Of a DNA stretch of 64,000 bases, positions 52,929 through 64,000 are shown piece by piece. The notes below the pieces were generated by a model. The model was given only the letters and a program-made list of their open reading frames with translations, made no database searches and was not told the origin of the DNA. Origin of the DNA: Trichoplax adhaerens (Eukaryota; Placozoa; Uniplacotomia; Trichoplacea; Trichoplacidae); assembly GCF_000150275.1 (NCBI RefSeq), contig NW_002060945.1:4333230-4397229 (forward strand), read 5' to 3'. Both the position numbers and the translations under genes were made by a program. Every line of letters begins with the position of its first letter. The first letter of the stretch is position 1.

Positions 52929-54045
52929 CATCCCACCTGAGTATGACGTGTATTCTGCTGTCGAACGATATGTGACTGTGTTCACATTCTCGTATCTTCT
53001 ATAGCATTTCTATAGCGTTTCATCCCACCAAAGTATGACGTATATTCTGCTGTCGAACGATACGTGACTGTGTTCACATTCTTGTATCTTCTACAGTACT
53101 GTACAGTATAGCAGTCGATCTGTATGAGTTGCCTCATTTCATCCCACCATAGTATGACGTGTATTCTAATGTCGAACGATATGAGACGGTGTTCACATTC
53201 TTGTATCTTCTATAGCGGTCGATCTGTATGAGCTGCCTCATTTCATCCCACCAGAGTATGAGGTGTATTCAGATGTCGAACGATATGTGACTGTGTTCAC
53301 ATTCTAGTATCTTCTATAGCATTTCTATAGCATTTCATCCCACCAGAGTATGAGGTGTATTCTGATGTCGAACGATATGTGACTGTGTTCACATTCTCGT
53401 ATCTTCTATAGCATTTCATCACTCCAGAGTATGACGTGTATTCTGCTGTCGAACGATACGTGACTGTGTTCACATTCTTGTATCTTCTACAGTACTGTAC
53501 AGTATAGCAGTCGATTTGTATGAGTTGCCTCATTTCATCCCACCATAGTATGACGTGTATTCTGATGTCGAACGATATGTGACGGTGTTCACATTCTTGT
53601 ATCTTCTATAGCGGTCGATCTGTATGAGCTGCCTCATTTCATCCCACCAGAGTATCAGGTGTAGTCTGATATCAAACGATACGTGACTGTGTTCACATTC
53701 TTGTCTCTTCTATAGCATTTCTATAGCATTTCATCCCACCAGAGTATCAGGTGTAGTCTGATATCGAACGATACGTGACTGTGTTCACATTCTTGTCTCT
53801 TCTATAGCATTTCTATAGCATTTCATCCCACCAGAGTATCAGGTGTAGTCTGATGTCGAACGATACGTGACTGTGTTCACATTCTTGTCTCTTCTATAGC
53901 ATTTCTATAGCATTTCATCCCACCAGAGTATAACGTGTATTCTGATGTCGAACGATACGTGACTGTGCTCACATTCTTGTATCTTCTGCAGGTGTACTGT
54001 ACTGTATAGCGGTCGATCTGTATGAGCTGCCTCATTTCATACTGT
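52929..54045. repeat. Minisatellite, 11 units, with higher-order spacing
   Basis: Units begin with CATCCCACC-AGTATGACG-like sequence at 52929, 53021, 53140, 53244, 53336, 53417, 53536, 53640, 53732, 53824 and 53916. Spacings are 92, 119, 104, 92, 81, 119, 104, 92, 92 and 92. The variation lies in the linker: the 119-base units carry TACTGTACAGTATAGC plus a GCAGTCGATCTGTATGAG segment, the 104-base units keep only the latter, and the 92- and 81-base units have two or one copies of a TAGCATTTC word. Most unit lengths are not multiples of three, so the repetitive minus-strand frames are not protein coding. Confidence 0.92.
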
Positions 54046-54239
54046 ACGTGTGTCTCATCACCGCTATACAATGCCATGATCAGCTGTCAAGGTGAGCGCG
54101 ATAGGCTGACACTGAAAATTGAGATGACGCAAAATTTCACCTCACTTCAACATTTCTATTGTTGCCATTCCGTGAGCTTCAATACATTCTACAATTGGAA
54201 TGCAACAATCTTGACAATGAAATAACTTTGAAATGAGAC

Positions 54240-54289
54240 NNNNNNNNNNNNNNNNNNNNNNNNNNNNNNNNNNNNNNNNNNNNNNNNNN
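54240..54289. other. Assembly gap (50 N)
   Basis: Exactly 50 ambiguous bases, a typical placeholder length. The true distance across it is unknown and may be negative (overlap), as discussed in the findings. Confidence 0.99.
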
Positions 54290-54941
54290 GTTATTTATTT
54301 TCTTTCAAATTGCAGCTGGATAGTGAGACACATTGTACTGTCTAATTAAAATATTCTAGTATTCATTTAATTTTCTTGGAATAGTTGCTCATGAATAGTG
54401 GTATATATGTTTTAGCATACATAAGACTATGTGATTGAAAGATGTATTATACTGTTTATTTGATTTTCTATGAAAATTGTAATTAGATAGTGAGAACTAG
54501 AATACTATCGGATTGAAATAAGTGTTCCAATGTTGATTTCATTTTCTTACAAAATTGCTGCCAGATAGCGATAGCCCTCTAGAAGATTGTCCAACTGAAG
54601 TATTGTTTTATTTATTTGCTTTCACTAGAGCAGTGTCAACATTATTCTACGCCAACCTTTCGCTTTCAATGAAATGGAAAATCTTGGACAGACATATCTG
54701 TGAGCGACAGTAGAAATGCAACGCTTGACTCACTTGGGTCTAAATACATCAACGATTCATTTTTCTAGCACCTAATCACAGCTCAGTCATGGTAAACGAT
54801 TTAAAATTACCCTATAATCAACTGCAATTCAACAAAATCATTGACTAGCTCTAAGGGTAAATATGTTAAAGAAGGATTTCTGCTCCAATTCAAAATTTCA
54901 ATCCTAGCGATTTCATGAAATGACAGTTCGTTTGAGAAGGT

Positions 54942-55450
54942 CATCCCACCTGAGTATGACGTGTATTCTGCTGTCGAACGATATGTGACTGTGTTCACAT
55001 TCTCGTATCTTCTATAGCATTTCTATAGCGTTTCATCCCACCAAAGTATGACGTGTATTCTGATGTCGAACGATATGTGACTGCGTTCACATTCTAGTAT
55101 CTTCTATAGCGGTCGATCTGTATGAGCTGCCTCATTTCATCCCACCAGAGTAGGAGGTGTATTCAGATGACGAACGATATGTGACTGACTGTGTTCACAT
55201 TCTAGTATCTTCTATAGCATTTTTATAGTATTTCATCCCACCAGAGTATGAGGTGTATTCTGATGTCGAACGATATGTGACTGTGTTCACATTCTCGTAT
55301 CTTCTATAGCATTTCATCCCTCCAGAGTATGACGTGTATTCTGATGTCGAACGATACGTGACTGTGTTCACAATAACTTCACATTCTTGTCTCTTCTATA
55401 GCATTTGTATAGCGGTCGATCTGTATGAGCTGCCTCATTTCATACTGTAC
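54942..55450. repeat. Second, shorter copy of the minisatellite, 5 units
   Basis: Units start at 54942, 55034, 55138, 55234 and 55315 (spacings 92, 104, 96 and 81). The same unit sequence as the array at 52929-54045, with six fewer units. One unit contains a 4-base ACTG duplication and another a 10-base partial duplication of TTCACA. Confidence 0.9.
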
Positions 55451-55642
55451 GTGTGTCGCATCACCGCTATACAATGCCATGATCAGCTGTCAAGGTGAGC
55501 GCGATAGGCTGACACTGAAAATTGAGATGACGCAAAATTTCACCTCACTTCAACATTCCTATTGTTGCCATTCCGTGAGCTTCAATACATTCTACAATTG
55601 GAATGCAACAATCTTGACAATGAAATAACTTTGAAATGAGAC

Positions 55643-58600
55643 CAAAGCAGTCGGAGGAGAACGCATTAATGACTGTCTAAAAAATAATCTTATATTGATC
55701 GTCGAAATCATAATTCATTTACCGTTCTGTATTTGAAAAATTATTGAATATTTCGGCATATTCTATCTTTAGATACGATTGGCAACGATTAATGTCGGTC
55801 AAATGATGCTCAACAGGATTATGATAATCTTTCCCATGAGGTTTTTGAACAATTGTTGTGAGCAAAAATTTTATTATGGATTCCCTTTTACTGCTAGTAA
55901 AATGAACCCCGTTTTAAAGTACGCCTTGCAACAAAACCTGTTCTACGAACTGTAATTAAAGTGTCGTTGACACAAGGAATTTTACAATAGCAGATTTTAT
56001 TACGAGTTCTCTATCGATTGAGATACTACGTAGATATTAGTACAACAAGCTCTGACAGACAAGGAAAACTTCCTACAACAGCAGATCTTAGAAAAGAAGG
56101 ACTAAGAACAACAACGGCAGAAAAGTGTGGCCGCTGAAATATGTTATCGAACTTGTAAATATTTACAACATGATAATTGCGAAAAACATAATTCAACACT
56201 TACACAACTTAGTATGAGAATAAAATTCTATGACTAGTATCATATTCTACGAAGCTGAAATCAACATACTTGAATTATCACAAACATGACTTATATATAC
56301 CTCTTATTGTTAACAACCCTAGATTTTTTATATTATTATTAAGTTATGTCTAATTCACTTCTACATAACATCTTGACAATAATATTAGCTTGTCTAACAG
56401 CTTCACTGCTCGCCTATTTTAGACAAATCCCCTTTATTTTCATGCTATGCTCATTGTAAAATAGTCACGTTATGCTAATATACTAAAGCAGAAAGAACTA
56501 GCCTTTATGAATATTAAAATTGTAAAAGATCAAATTCATTTAAGCTTGAAATAGCGCACTAACAACTCTTTATTATGATCATTAATCTGAGTCATTGTGG
56601 AGTGAGCATTGGCTATCTTCTTGAATGTTGTCATACTCTCCCATCAAGTAATTAAAAGCTGCTTTTAAGTGCCATTTATGACGGTTAATGCCCGTCAAAT
56701 TATATCACGTTGTGCTAATTTTTTCTACAAAAATATAAGCAATAAAGTTCTACATTTTACAATGGATTCAGCTTTATTAATATTAGCCAACATCTGCAGT
56801 ATTTTTTAGAAAGGTACGTCATATCGCTATGAAGAAGGAAATATTGAAATTAATCGTCGGCAAACTTATTTGATTACAGACATATTTAGATCTCAACATT
56901 TTGAAAACAAGTTATTATCATTATTATATATCTTAATTAAGATTCTACAAAACTAAGAGAAATTTAATTATGATCTTATGCCTAGTTCTGATTTAACCAT
57001 ATTTCTTGTCAAAGCCAATCGTTCAAACTCGCTATATCAAACAGGGTTATTAAATTAAATTTATTACAGTAGATATAACCATATTGCTATCCACTTTAGG
57101 TTTCAATAAACAAATATAATCAAACAAAAGTAGATATATATCAACATTCTACATTCATAAATGTCTCATGGCTTATGCTATTTTGATAATATACCTACTG
57201 CAAGATAAAATCTCACATAGGAGAGAATAATGAATAGAAAAGAGTATCTGTAACCTTTGTCGATCTTAATTAGGGAAAAGATCAAGTGCATTTAAGCTTG
57301 AAAAGATTTCTTCATTTATTAATTGATTAATTTCATTTTAAATTGTACACGGGTTAAACTATTTCTTCTATTTTGTTACTGTCTTGACTAAAACACATAT
57401 ACTCGTGGCATGACCAGAAGTAAAAACTCATAAACTAATCTTACAACCAGCCGCTTATTATGCTTGTGAGGAAGTTGTTAGTCTTGCGTACAGTATCTCT
57501 CCATAGTTAGTTGGTGACTAAGTAGCTAGTAAGTTAGTTGATCACTCACATTAGAAGAGAGTAGACAGTGGTATAACTCGTGTGAGTGACAGGTATTTAG
57601 ACAGATTCATGTTGTTGCTACGTTATGCTGTAAAATGATATCTTCATCTTACAAGAAAATAGTGAAGTAGAAAGTAAGCAACCATTACTGATCTAAACTT
57701 GAAAAAAATCCAGTTCATTTCAAGTTTGAACGAATATGTTGATGAATAATTTTATCTTGAAAACTATTCAAACTGTTTCTTTCTAATATATACACATGAA
57801 AATCATTGTTATGCATTGAATCGTAGTACACTACATTTTTAGTACTCATATTAATGCTGTAATATTCTCGAGTTTTTCTTATTTATCTATATAATAGTAT
57901 ATCATTTTCTTAACAAGTAAATTCCATTTCATATTCTAGTAGTTTTACAGCCAAATAGGATTTCTATTAATACAAGCCTAACTATGCCTTTTTACTTTAT
58001 TAATCAATCGTAGATACTATTTATCAAAGCAAGTATTGTATTTGTATTTTACGAGTGTAAAGATATCGATATTATCATATTCGATGATTTTAACAAGCGT
58101 TAATATATACGATCATTAGCAATTTTTATGGCCCTTGCAAAATTTCATTTGTAGCGATGGCTTATACTGTAGTACAGAGCTATCACAAACCTTAGTAGGG
58201 TTGGTATTCAATAATTTTAGTTACTATTAGACCTAAATCCATCTATTATATATCTACATTTTAATGCTAATAAAATCGCATAGCCGTTGATATGAAATCA
58301 AGTTACAAATACTATTATCTTTTTTTATTAATTCTGCAATAGGTATTGCTTTTAAAGGTTGCTACCGAATTTCATGAAAACTTGACAAGTTTTGTCTTGC
58401 GGCAGAAGTAAATATATGATATTTAATAGAAACGCCATGATATGGCTCCGCATTCTTCCATAGGTATTGAAAATAATATAATGAGTACGCAATTACAATT
58501 AAGTCCTGTTCATTATATCCGATACTCTACATTATGTAACTATAATATTTATTCTTTTATTGTTTATTATTAAGAAATTATTAGATGAAAAGCATTCAAG

Positions 58601-60936
58601 TACTGCATAAGTTCTGTTTAACTTTAGATAAGATAGTGCGCTAAGTAGCCTAATATGCAAAAAGACAACATTTTAAATTAATTATTTTGATAATATACTT
58701 ACTAATGTGCGTGTAGGTGTTACTATTTTATTAAGCTATTTGAGCATAATCAATAGCAACAATTAATATTACAATAAAAATTCGAATTCTTTATAAGAAT
58801 TATCCAAAATATTTTTTCAATAAATAAAAGTTCTGCATCATATTTTTATTACCATGATGTATATACAAAACAAACTTGTTTTGCTACTTCGTTGCCGTAG
58901 CAGAGATGAACTATTGAGTTATGCTGGTATCTAAATTTTAAAAATTTTACTGATAAGATTGGAAACTATTCCAAATTAACAGGATTATCATAAGAAAATT
59001 ATAGATCTACTTTCGTATCGAATACACGGATTTTTGCTAATTAGATAGTAAATTGTAGAATAAGGCGAAAAAAGAACTTCGGTATTGTATTACTACACAG
59101 TCATTGAACATTCACTGTATGACAATGCATAAATGCTAGCCTGCACTTGTCATCTAATAGTTATAGTAAGCTAAGTTACAACAACTTTTAATCTTATTTT
59201 TTACAATTATTACTAAGCTGCAGTCCTGTGTTATGTCACGACCCAACGTTGTAATAGGATAGATCCTATAATATTAGTACGGCAATAGACCTTGTACAAT
59301 ATAATGAACTCAGACACATAGTCAAAGGTTAAATCTAGAACTGTTCGTCGTTAACAATCTGGAAAGATCCCAGTTACTTGTCGAGAAAATCGTCTATATA
59401 TAAACAAGTGATTATTGTCATTGCTGTTGCCAATTTAGATTTCATAACACTGGTAAACATGTTCTATGACAATAATGTACTTTTCGAAATTTGCCTACAG
59501 CAATCTTAGAATAGCTTTTAGTAAATTTAATTTTAATATTCATATCACCATATGTTGTATATATGGACTTTCTAAGTACATAAATGTCATTATTAGGGTG
59601 TGCTTCTGCTGTACGTAAATATATTTCAATTTCTAAGTTACTAGATTTGCGTTTTACGATATTAACACTTGGTCTTACAGTACTGTATAAAGTGCTCTCA
59701 GATACAGAAGACTTTCTCTATCTGCTCTCAGCTATAGATTTAGGGTACAAACTGCAAACTCTTTAATGATTTCGGTTACTACATCTATGTGTGACTTAAA
59801 GTTAATTAAAATTAGTTTTATTACGATCAATACGATCGTCACTGACATTTCTAATTTGCTACCAGGTACTCAATGCTTCAATTGTTATAATTCTGGACTA
59901 TAACTATCGTATTCTATGAAATCAATCCACCTGATTTGTTATTAAAATGATGAAATAAAAAAACAGATTCAATACCCGTATTGTTCACAGTTTTTATTCT
60001 ACTAAAAACGAATGCGAGATTAAATTAATTATTGAGTTATAACTCTTTATAGAAAGCCGAATATAATTATTCACAATTTTTCTAATGCAATCGCTTTATT
60101 GCGTATACATTTTAAAGCGCGGTTTACTAATGTCATAACGATATCAATAAAATCAGTGATTAGTGTATACGATTGGAGCATTTTTGATAATTTCTTGCAA
60201 TAATTATATTTTGGCAATATTGTTAAGATGGCAATAATAGCTGAGTATATTCGTTATTACGATTAATTATAGTTGATATATTTGGCAATATTATTGTACT
60301 GTAAAGGTATACTTTTTTATATGGTGTCATACGAATGCTAGTATTACTGTACCTGTTGGAGTACGAAGTTAAGCGTATTTGCAAAATCACGATACTATTG
60401 CGCTATGGATAATTAATTATAATTTGTTACGCTGAATAAAGTATTACTGAAGATTTAGAAACTAATCATAGATATGCTTCATGGGAGATAGAGTTATCTA
60501 TCTCTCTCTCTCTCTCTAAACATATTCATATTGATGTATTTAATAAGGCAAATTAATCTGAAAATGATATATTATAGCATATATTAGCTAGTCATTTATA
60601 GTGCTTTATTAAATTCTAGGAAAGTACCTAGGCTTTCGGTGATTATTCATGATCTACGTAAATAAAGAAAAGAAAACACTATTCAATTACTTAACTTCAA
60701 TAATAAATCAATTCTTTTCCTGAAGCCTTATCTTTCCTCTGTAACACAGGTTACCAAGATTTGCAATTGAAACGGTCACACTTTTATACTAAATTCGCCG
60801 CTTCTTTCCTTGCCATGGCAATAATTGTTAAGTCTTATTATTGAAGAATAGCTTTAATTTTGATCAAGCACGGGTAGTTAGATGATTGTACTTCAATATG
60901 ATAAATAGAAATAATCGCAGCTCAAAGATTTTCGCA
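55643..60936. other. AT-rich spacer with faint ancient repeats
   Basis: No gene is recognisable; a 60-codon frame at 59584-59766 has no motif. Three loosely similar segments, at about 56471-56560, 57172-57320 and 57622-57745, share the order GTTATGCT, an A-rich middle, and AGATCAA or GATCTAA followed by CATTTAAGCTTGAA-like sequence. A TC microsatellite lies at 60501-60517. Confidence 0.45.
60501..60517. repeat. (TC)n microsatellite
   Basis: An uninterrupted TC run of about 17 bases, preceded by ATCTA repeats. Confidence 0.9.
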
Positions 60937-62016
60937 TTAATCGTGAACACTTAACTGATTAACCGGCCTCAATACATTTATAGGTGTAATACGATACTTA
61001 TTTGATAAATGTCGGTGAATTACTTCAGTAGAAGTTGCTTCTACTGGAACTTTAGGAGTATTTGAATCAGTAATATTAGCAGCTACAAAAACGTTGCCAA
61101 AGGAGCAATTGCATGGAAAGTATAATTGGCGAATTTTTCGATTGAAAATACAATAAATGATAGGATTGTAAAATACAGATATTGAATATGCCACCGGACC
61201 GATTCCTATAATCAGATTTCTCACCGGGTACCTTTTATCATTAAGTAAATCTAAGGAGCTCAAATTAGTAGTAGCTTCAATACATAAAGTTAATCCCCAA
61301 GGCAGCATGCATATTACAAAAGCCCCTGTGGTAGTAAGTAACATATACGTTGTTTTACGCTTTGCTCTCCTGCTTTTGCTAGAATTATTTGCTAATATAG
61401 ACCTTTTGATATGAAAATGATACAACACTATGCCATACAGAATTCCCATTGCCGTAAAGGGGAAACAGAACTCGGCTAAAACTAGCAAAAAATTTATGAC
61501 AATATTCGCAGTTGTTCCACTGAATGTAGAGTGACATCTATTTTTAAATATATTGGAAAGGATCAAAAAAGGGAAGCTTATTACGGTAGCTAGCAGCCAT
61601 GAAATGAGGCTCAGAGTAAGAGCTCTTTTAGAGGTTAATTTCTTCGTCGGTTTAAGGATAGCCAGATATCTTTCAAAACTTATTATCACTAAAGTTTGCA
61701 TAGATTGTACAACAGATAAATTCATCGCGAAGTTACTAAATTTACAAAGTGCTATTCTTGTACCAAGCGATATTTGGTCTCTTACTGCCGTTGATCTTGT
61801 TATCGCTGTATTGATAAATGTAGCAGCTAATAAGATGTCGCTAATAGCTAGATTAGCCACCAGAAAATATGTTGGCGTCCGTAAGCTCTTTTTTGCCATT
61901 ACTCCTACAGTTAGGATTAAATTATTAATAATTGAAATAACTAAGAGTATTACCACTGGAGCTGGATTCTTCTCAAACCATCGATCTTGCAATACTGGTG
62001 AACTTGAATTGTTCAT
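60937..62016 (-). CDS. Class A (rhodopsin-like) GPCR
   Basis: A single-exon, 359-residue receptor with ATG at 62016-62014 and TAA at 60939-60937. The N terminus is short, with overlapping sequons at N2 and N3. Motifs: Asn pair 31-32 in helix 1, NLAISD with D60 in helix 2, C91 and C161 for the disulfide, ERY at 115-117, W140 in helix 4, CMLPW at 236-240 in helix 6 (the CWxP tryptophan replaced by Met), and NPIIY at 284-288. A PCNC cluster at 301-304 may be palmitoylated. Basic residues (SKSRRAKRK) end the third intracellular loop. It is a close paralogue of the gene at 47698-48801. A 157-codon frame on the opposite strand (61553-62026) is only its shadow. Confidence 0.95.
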   Translation of the reverse strand: MNNSSSPVLQDRWFEKNPAPVVILLVISIINNLILTVGVMAKKSLRTPTYFLVANLAISDILLAATFINTAITRSTAVRDQISLGTRIALCKFSNFAMNLSVVQSMQTLVIISFERYLAILKPTKKLTSKRALTLSLISWLLATVISFPFLILSNIFKNRCHSTFSGTTANIVINFLLVLAEFCFPFTAMGILYGIVLYHFHIKRSILANNSSKSRRAKRKTTYMLLTTTGAFVICMLPWGLTLCIEATTNLSSLDLLNDKRYPVRNLIIGIGPVAYSISVFYNPIIYCIFNRKIRQLYFPCNCSFGNVFVAANITDSNTPKVPVEATSTEVIHRHLSNKYRITPINVLRPVNQLSVHD

Positions 62017-64000
62017 AATTGATTAGTTTTAAAACTTAGGCTAGTAATCACTTAAGAAATTGATTTTTGGGGGGATGAAAGAGGTGACAAAGCAGTCGAA
62101 ATGGCAACAAAATTCTGTCTAGAGAAATGTGTAATTCAGCGTATCTTCAACTAAGGGTGACTGACTTCAAAAATTATCTTACAATCCATATTAATAGGCA
62201 TATATAATTAATCACCAGTAATAAAATTCATGCCCAGTCATGACGACGATAAGATTTATCTCACAATTTATGGTCTACAATTATTAAGTTTTAAATTACT
62301 GATAGCTTAATCAATGGAATAGTGATAACAATACAGTTATGATCAAATTTCCTTAATGCCAATTATATAATAATAAAATTTCTCTTTCATATATTGAAGA
62401 AATAAAAAGTTATCATGACAGTTCCTTTCCGGCAAAAATAACAAACTCATCAATGGCTGAAGTCAACAAAATTAATTCAAACATTAATTATAATTTACAA
62501 TTGATTAAAGTATTAATCCAATGACATTAATACAATAAATTGAGAAATAAATTATAATTTATAGTTAATAAAGGCACAACACAAATAACGTTATCTTATA
62601 TAAATCCAAATATTAATTAGAATTTACAATTGTAGCTATTTTGTATTATAATCTAGCAGTAGATAAAATTATGCGATTTTTCTTGTCGATTGATAGCATG
62701 TAATGGGAGATACTTTATGCTACAAATAATATAAAGCTTTAAGATCATGACCAATAAGTTTTAAACAGCATTGAATAATTACGCTAATTAACCCAATAAT
62801 TGATCAATTTATCGAATTTTTAAATGATTTTACATTTTTTCAACATCATGCTGCATTAAGCTACTTAAGAGCACTAATTTGTTATAACTACAATACAAAT
62901 TAATTATTAGAATACGCATATATAAAAGTAATATTTACCCAGGTAATAGTTTATTCTCTCTACATGTTGTAATTGTGAACTACTTGAATTATAAATGGAA
63001 TCAATACTGAATTATTTGGAGATGAACTTAAGTAAACTATTATAAGGTTAAAAAGTTTATATGAGCAGTTCTTTAATGAAATAGCAATAAATATAAGTTA
63101 TAGTATTTCAATAATTAACGTCTAATAATTTGAATATGCGCACATACATATGTATTTATTTGATATAAACATATTCATACAGTCTTATATGAATGTTTAA
63201 TTATAGTTTTATATCAGTAAAAACGTACGATCAGATGTCTGGGATTAATATTATATAAAGAACAAACTGGGTTGAAGATTGCTTTCTATTAAAAGGAAAG
63301 AAAGAATTCGAGGAATTTAAAGAAATGGTAACGTCAGGTAATTGCCGTATACTTGGTTATTTCTAAAAATTTTATGGATCTGACAAAACCCTTAATAGTA
63401 AGCAATGCGTAAGCTATTCATAATGACTACAAATTTAGCCATAACCTCTGCGAAGGTAATAACTAAATGATACCATTATTAACTTCACTTAACTAACGTT
63501 AGAATATAGAAATTAATTTTTGTAACTTCTATATTACTAAGATGGAATATAGGAGATCTCTCGCATGAATATCCAGTTCTGGTTTTGATTATCGAAAACA
63601 CTGGTTCTCTTTGTGGTACTACCGAAAATTAAGTTTAAGACACCGTATAAAATCCTAACCCTAACCTATAATGCTATGTATCTTTATCGAGTAGTTTTTT
63701 AGCTAATATACCACCAAAACCCAACCTTTACTTTCCTGTAATACTTGTAAATAGTTAAGATTATCTTCTATTCACATAATCGCATAAATAACTACTAGTG
63801 TATTATAAACAGTAATTGTCGTTAATTTAAATGTCTTAATTTAGTACGATTAGCGATTTTGCGTTAATAAAATTAATGCACGATTTACTTATTAATTACG
63901 ATTTACTGCCATCATAATTGTGATTCTCTTAACAATTACAATATTTCTTATCACGAGTATCTACTTCTTAAGAGTGGGTATGCCCATACCCAATTACAAG
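62017..64000. other. AT-rich right end of the window, no gene seen
   Basis: It includes the upstream region of the receptor at 60937-62016. Nothing coding is supported. A CCTAACCCTAACC word at 63654-63666 is only about two telomere-like units, and a GGGTATGCCCATACCC palindrome sits at 63976-63991. Confidence 0.45.

Larger units (their letters stand above)
52277..55642. repeat. Segment present twice, either side of a sequencing gap
   Basis: 52277-54239 (1,963 bases) and 54290-55642 (1,353 bases) are copies of one another. Their left parts match at an offset of 2,013 bases and their right parts at an offset of 1,403; the 610-base difference is explained by fewer minisatellite units in the second copy. 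Only scattered single-base differences are seen outside the minisatellite. Copy one ends exactly at the gap and copy two starts exactly after it. Confidence 0.93.

Noticed and set aside
53297..54077. Minus-strand frames with repeated NTVTYRSTSEYTSYSGGMK-like peptides, resembling a repeat protein
   Set aside because: Most unit lengths (92, 104 and 119) are not multiples of three, so the frame is not kept across units; it is a by-product of the minisatellite.
61553..62026. 157-codon plus-strand frame
   Set aside because: It is the antisense shadow of a well-supported GPCR with all family motifs on the minus strand.
63654..63666. CCTAACCCTAACC, telomere-like
   Set aside because: Only about two units with no continuation; too short to be a telomeric or interstitial telomere array.

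Overview
The window looks like nuclear DNA of a simple animal, most likely a placozoan such as Trichoplax adhaerens. It is AT-rich, its multi-exon genes have short GT-AG introns (often under 100 bases, most under a few hundred), its proteins are clearly animal, and it carries a run of intronless class A GPCR genes. The species call is inference; no marker gene proves it. I rebuilt exons by eye from splice signals, reading phase and remembered family sequences. The long gene models close in frame from exon to exon, which is the main internal check.

Layout. (1) 92-2329, minus strand: a phase-consistent chain of exons of a gene I do not recognise, running off the left edge. (2) 5778-10213, minus: a STRA6-type retinol-transporter-like membrane protein, 16 exons, with its first exon unresolved. 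(3) 10214-12862: a divergent intergenic region holding a dense cluster of TACTGTACAGTA palindromes. (4) 12863-18799, plus: CSTF3 (CstF-77, suppressor of forked), 25 coding exons, 705 residues. (5) 18800-21628: a spacer with more palindromes and a 60-bp tandem repeat just upstream of tubulin. (6) 21629-24121, plus: a beta-tubulin, 7 exons, 450 residues. (7) 26054-37193, plus: PIKFYVE/FAB1, 41 exons, about 2,125 residues, with FYVE, DEP, CCT-like and lipid-kinase regions. (8) 39680-62016: three single-exon class A GPCR genes, all on the minus strand, separated by 7-12 kb of AT-rich DNA without recognisable genes.

The left 37 kb is gene-dense and holds housekeeping functions: mRNA 3'-end cleavage, cytoskeleton, PtdIns(3,5)P2 synthesis and a retinoid-transporter-like protein. 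The right 27 kb is a sparse receptor neighbourhood. At 52189-55642 lies a minisatellite (about 92-bp core unit with a higher-order spacing pattern), shown twice across a 50-N gap. The two copies end and begin exactly at the gap, so they are best read as unmerged contig ends or two alleles of one VNTR.

I see no tRNA, rRNA, CRISPR array, complete transposon or viral insertion. The strongest candidates for novelty are the STRA6-like gene, the unidentified gene at the left edge, the GPCR lacking most class A signature residues, the beta-tubulin with a changed near-invariant tryptophan, and the palindrome family shared by intergenic clusters and the minisatellite.
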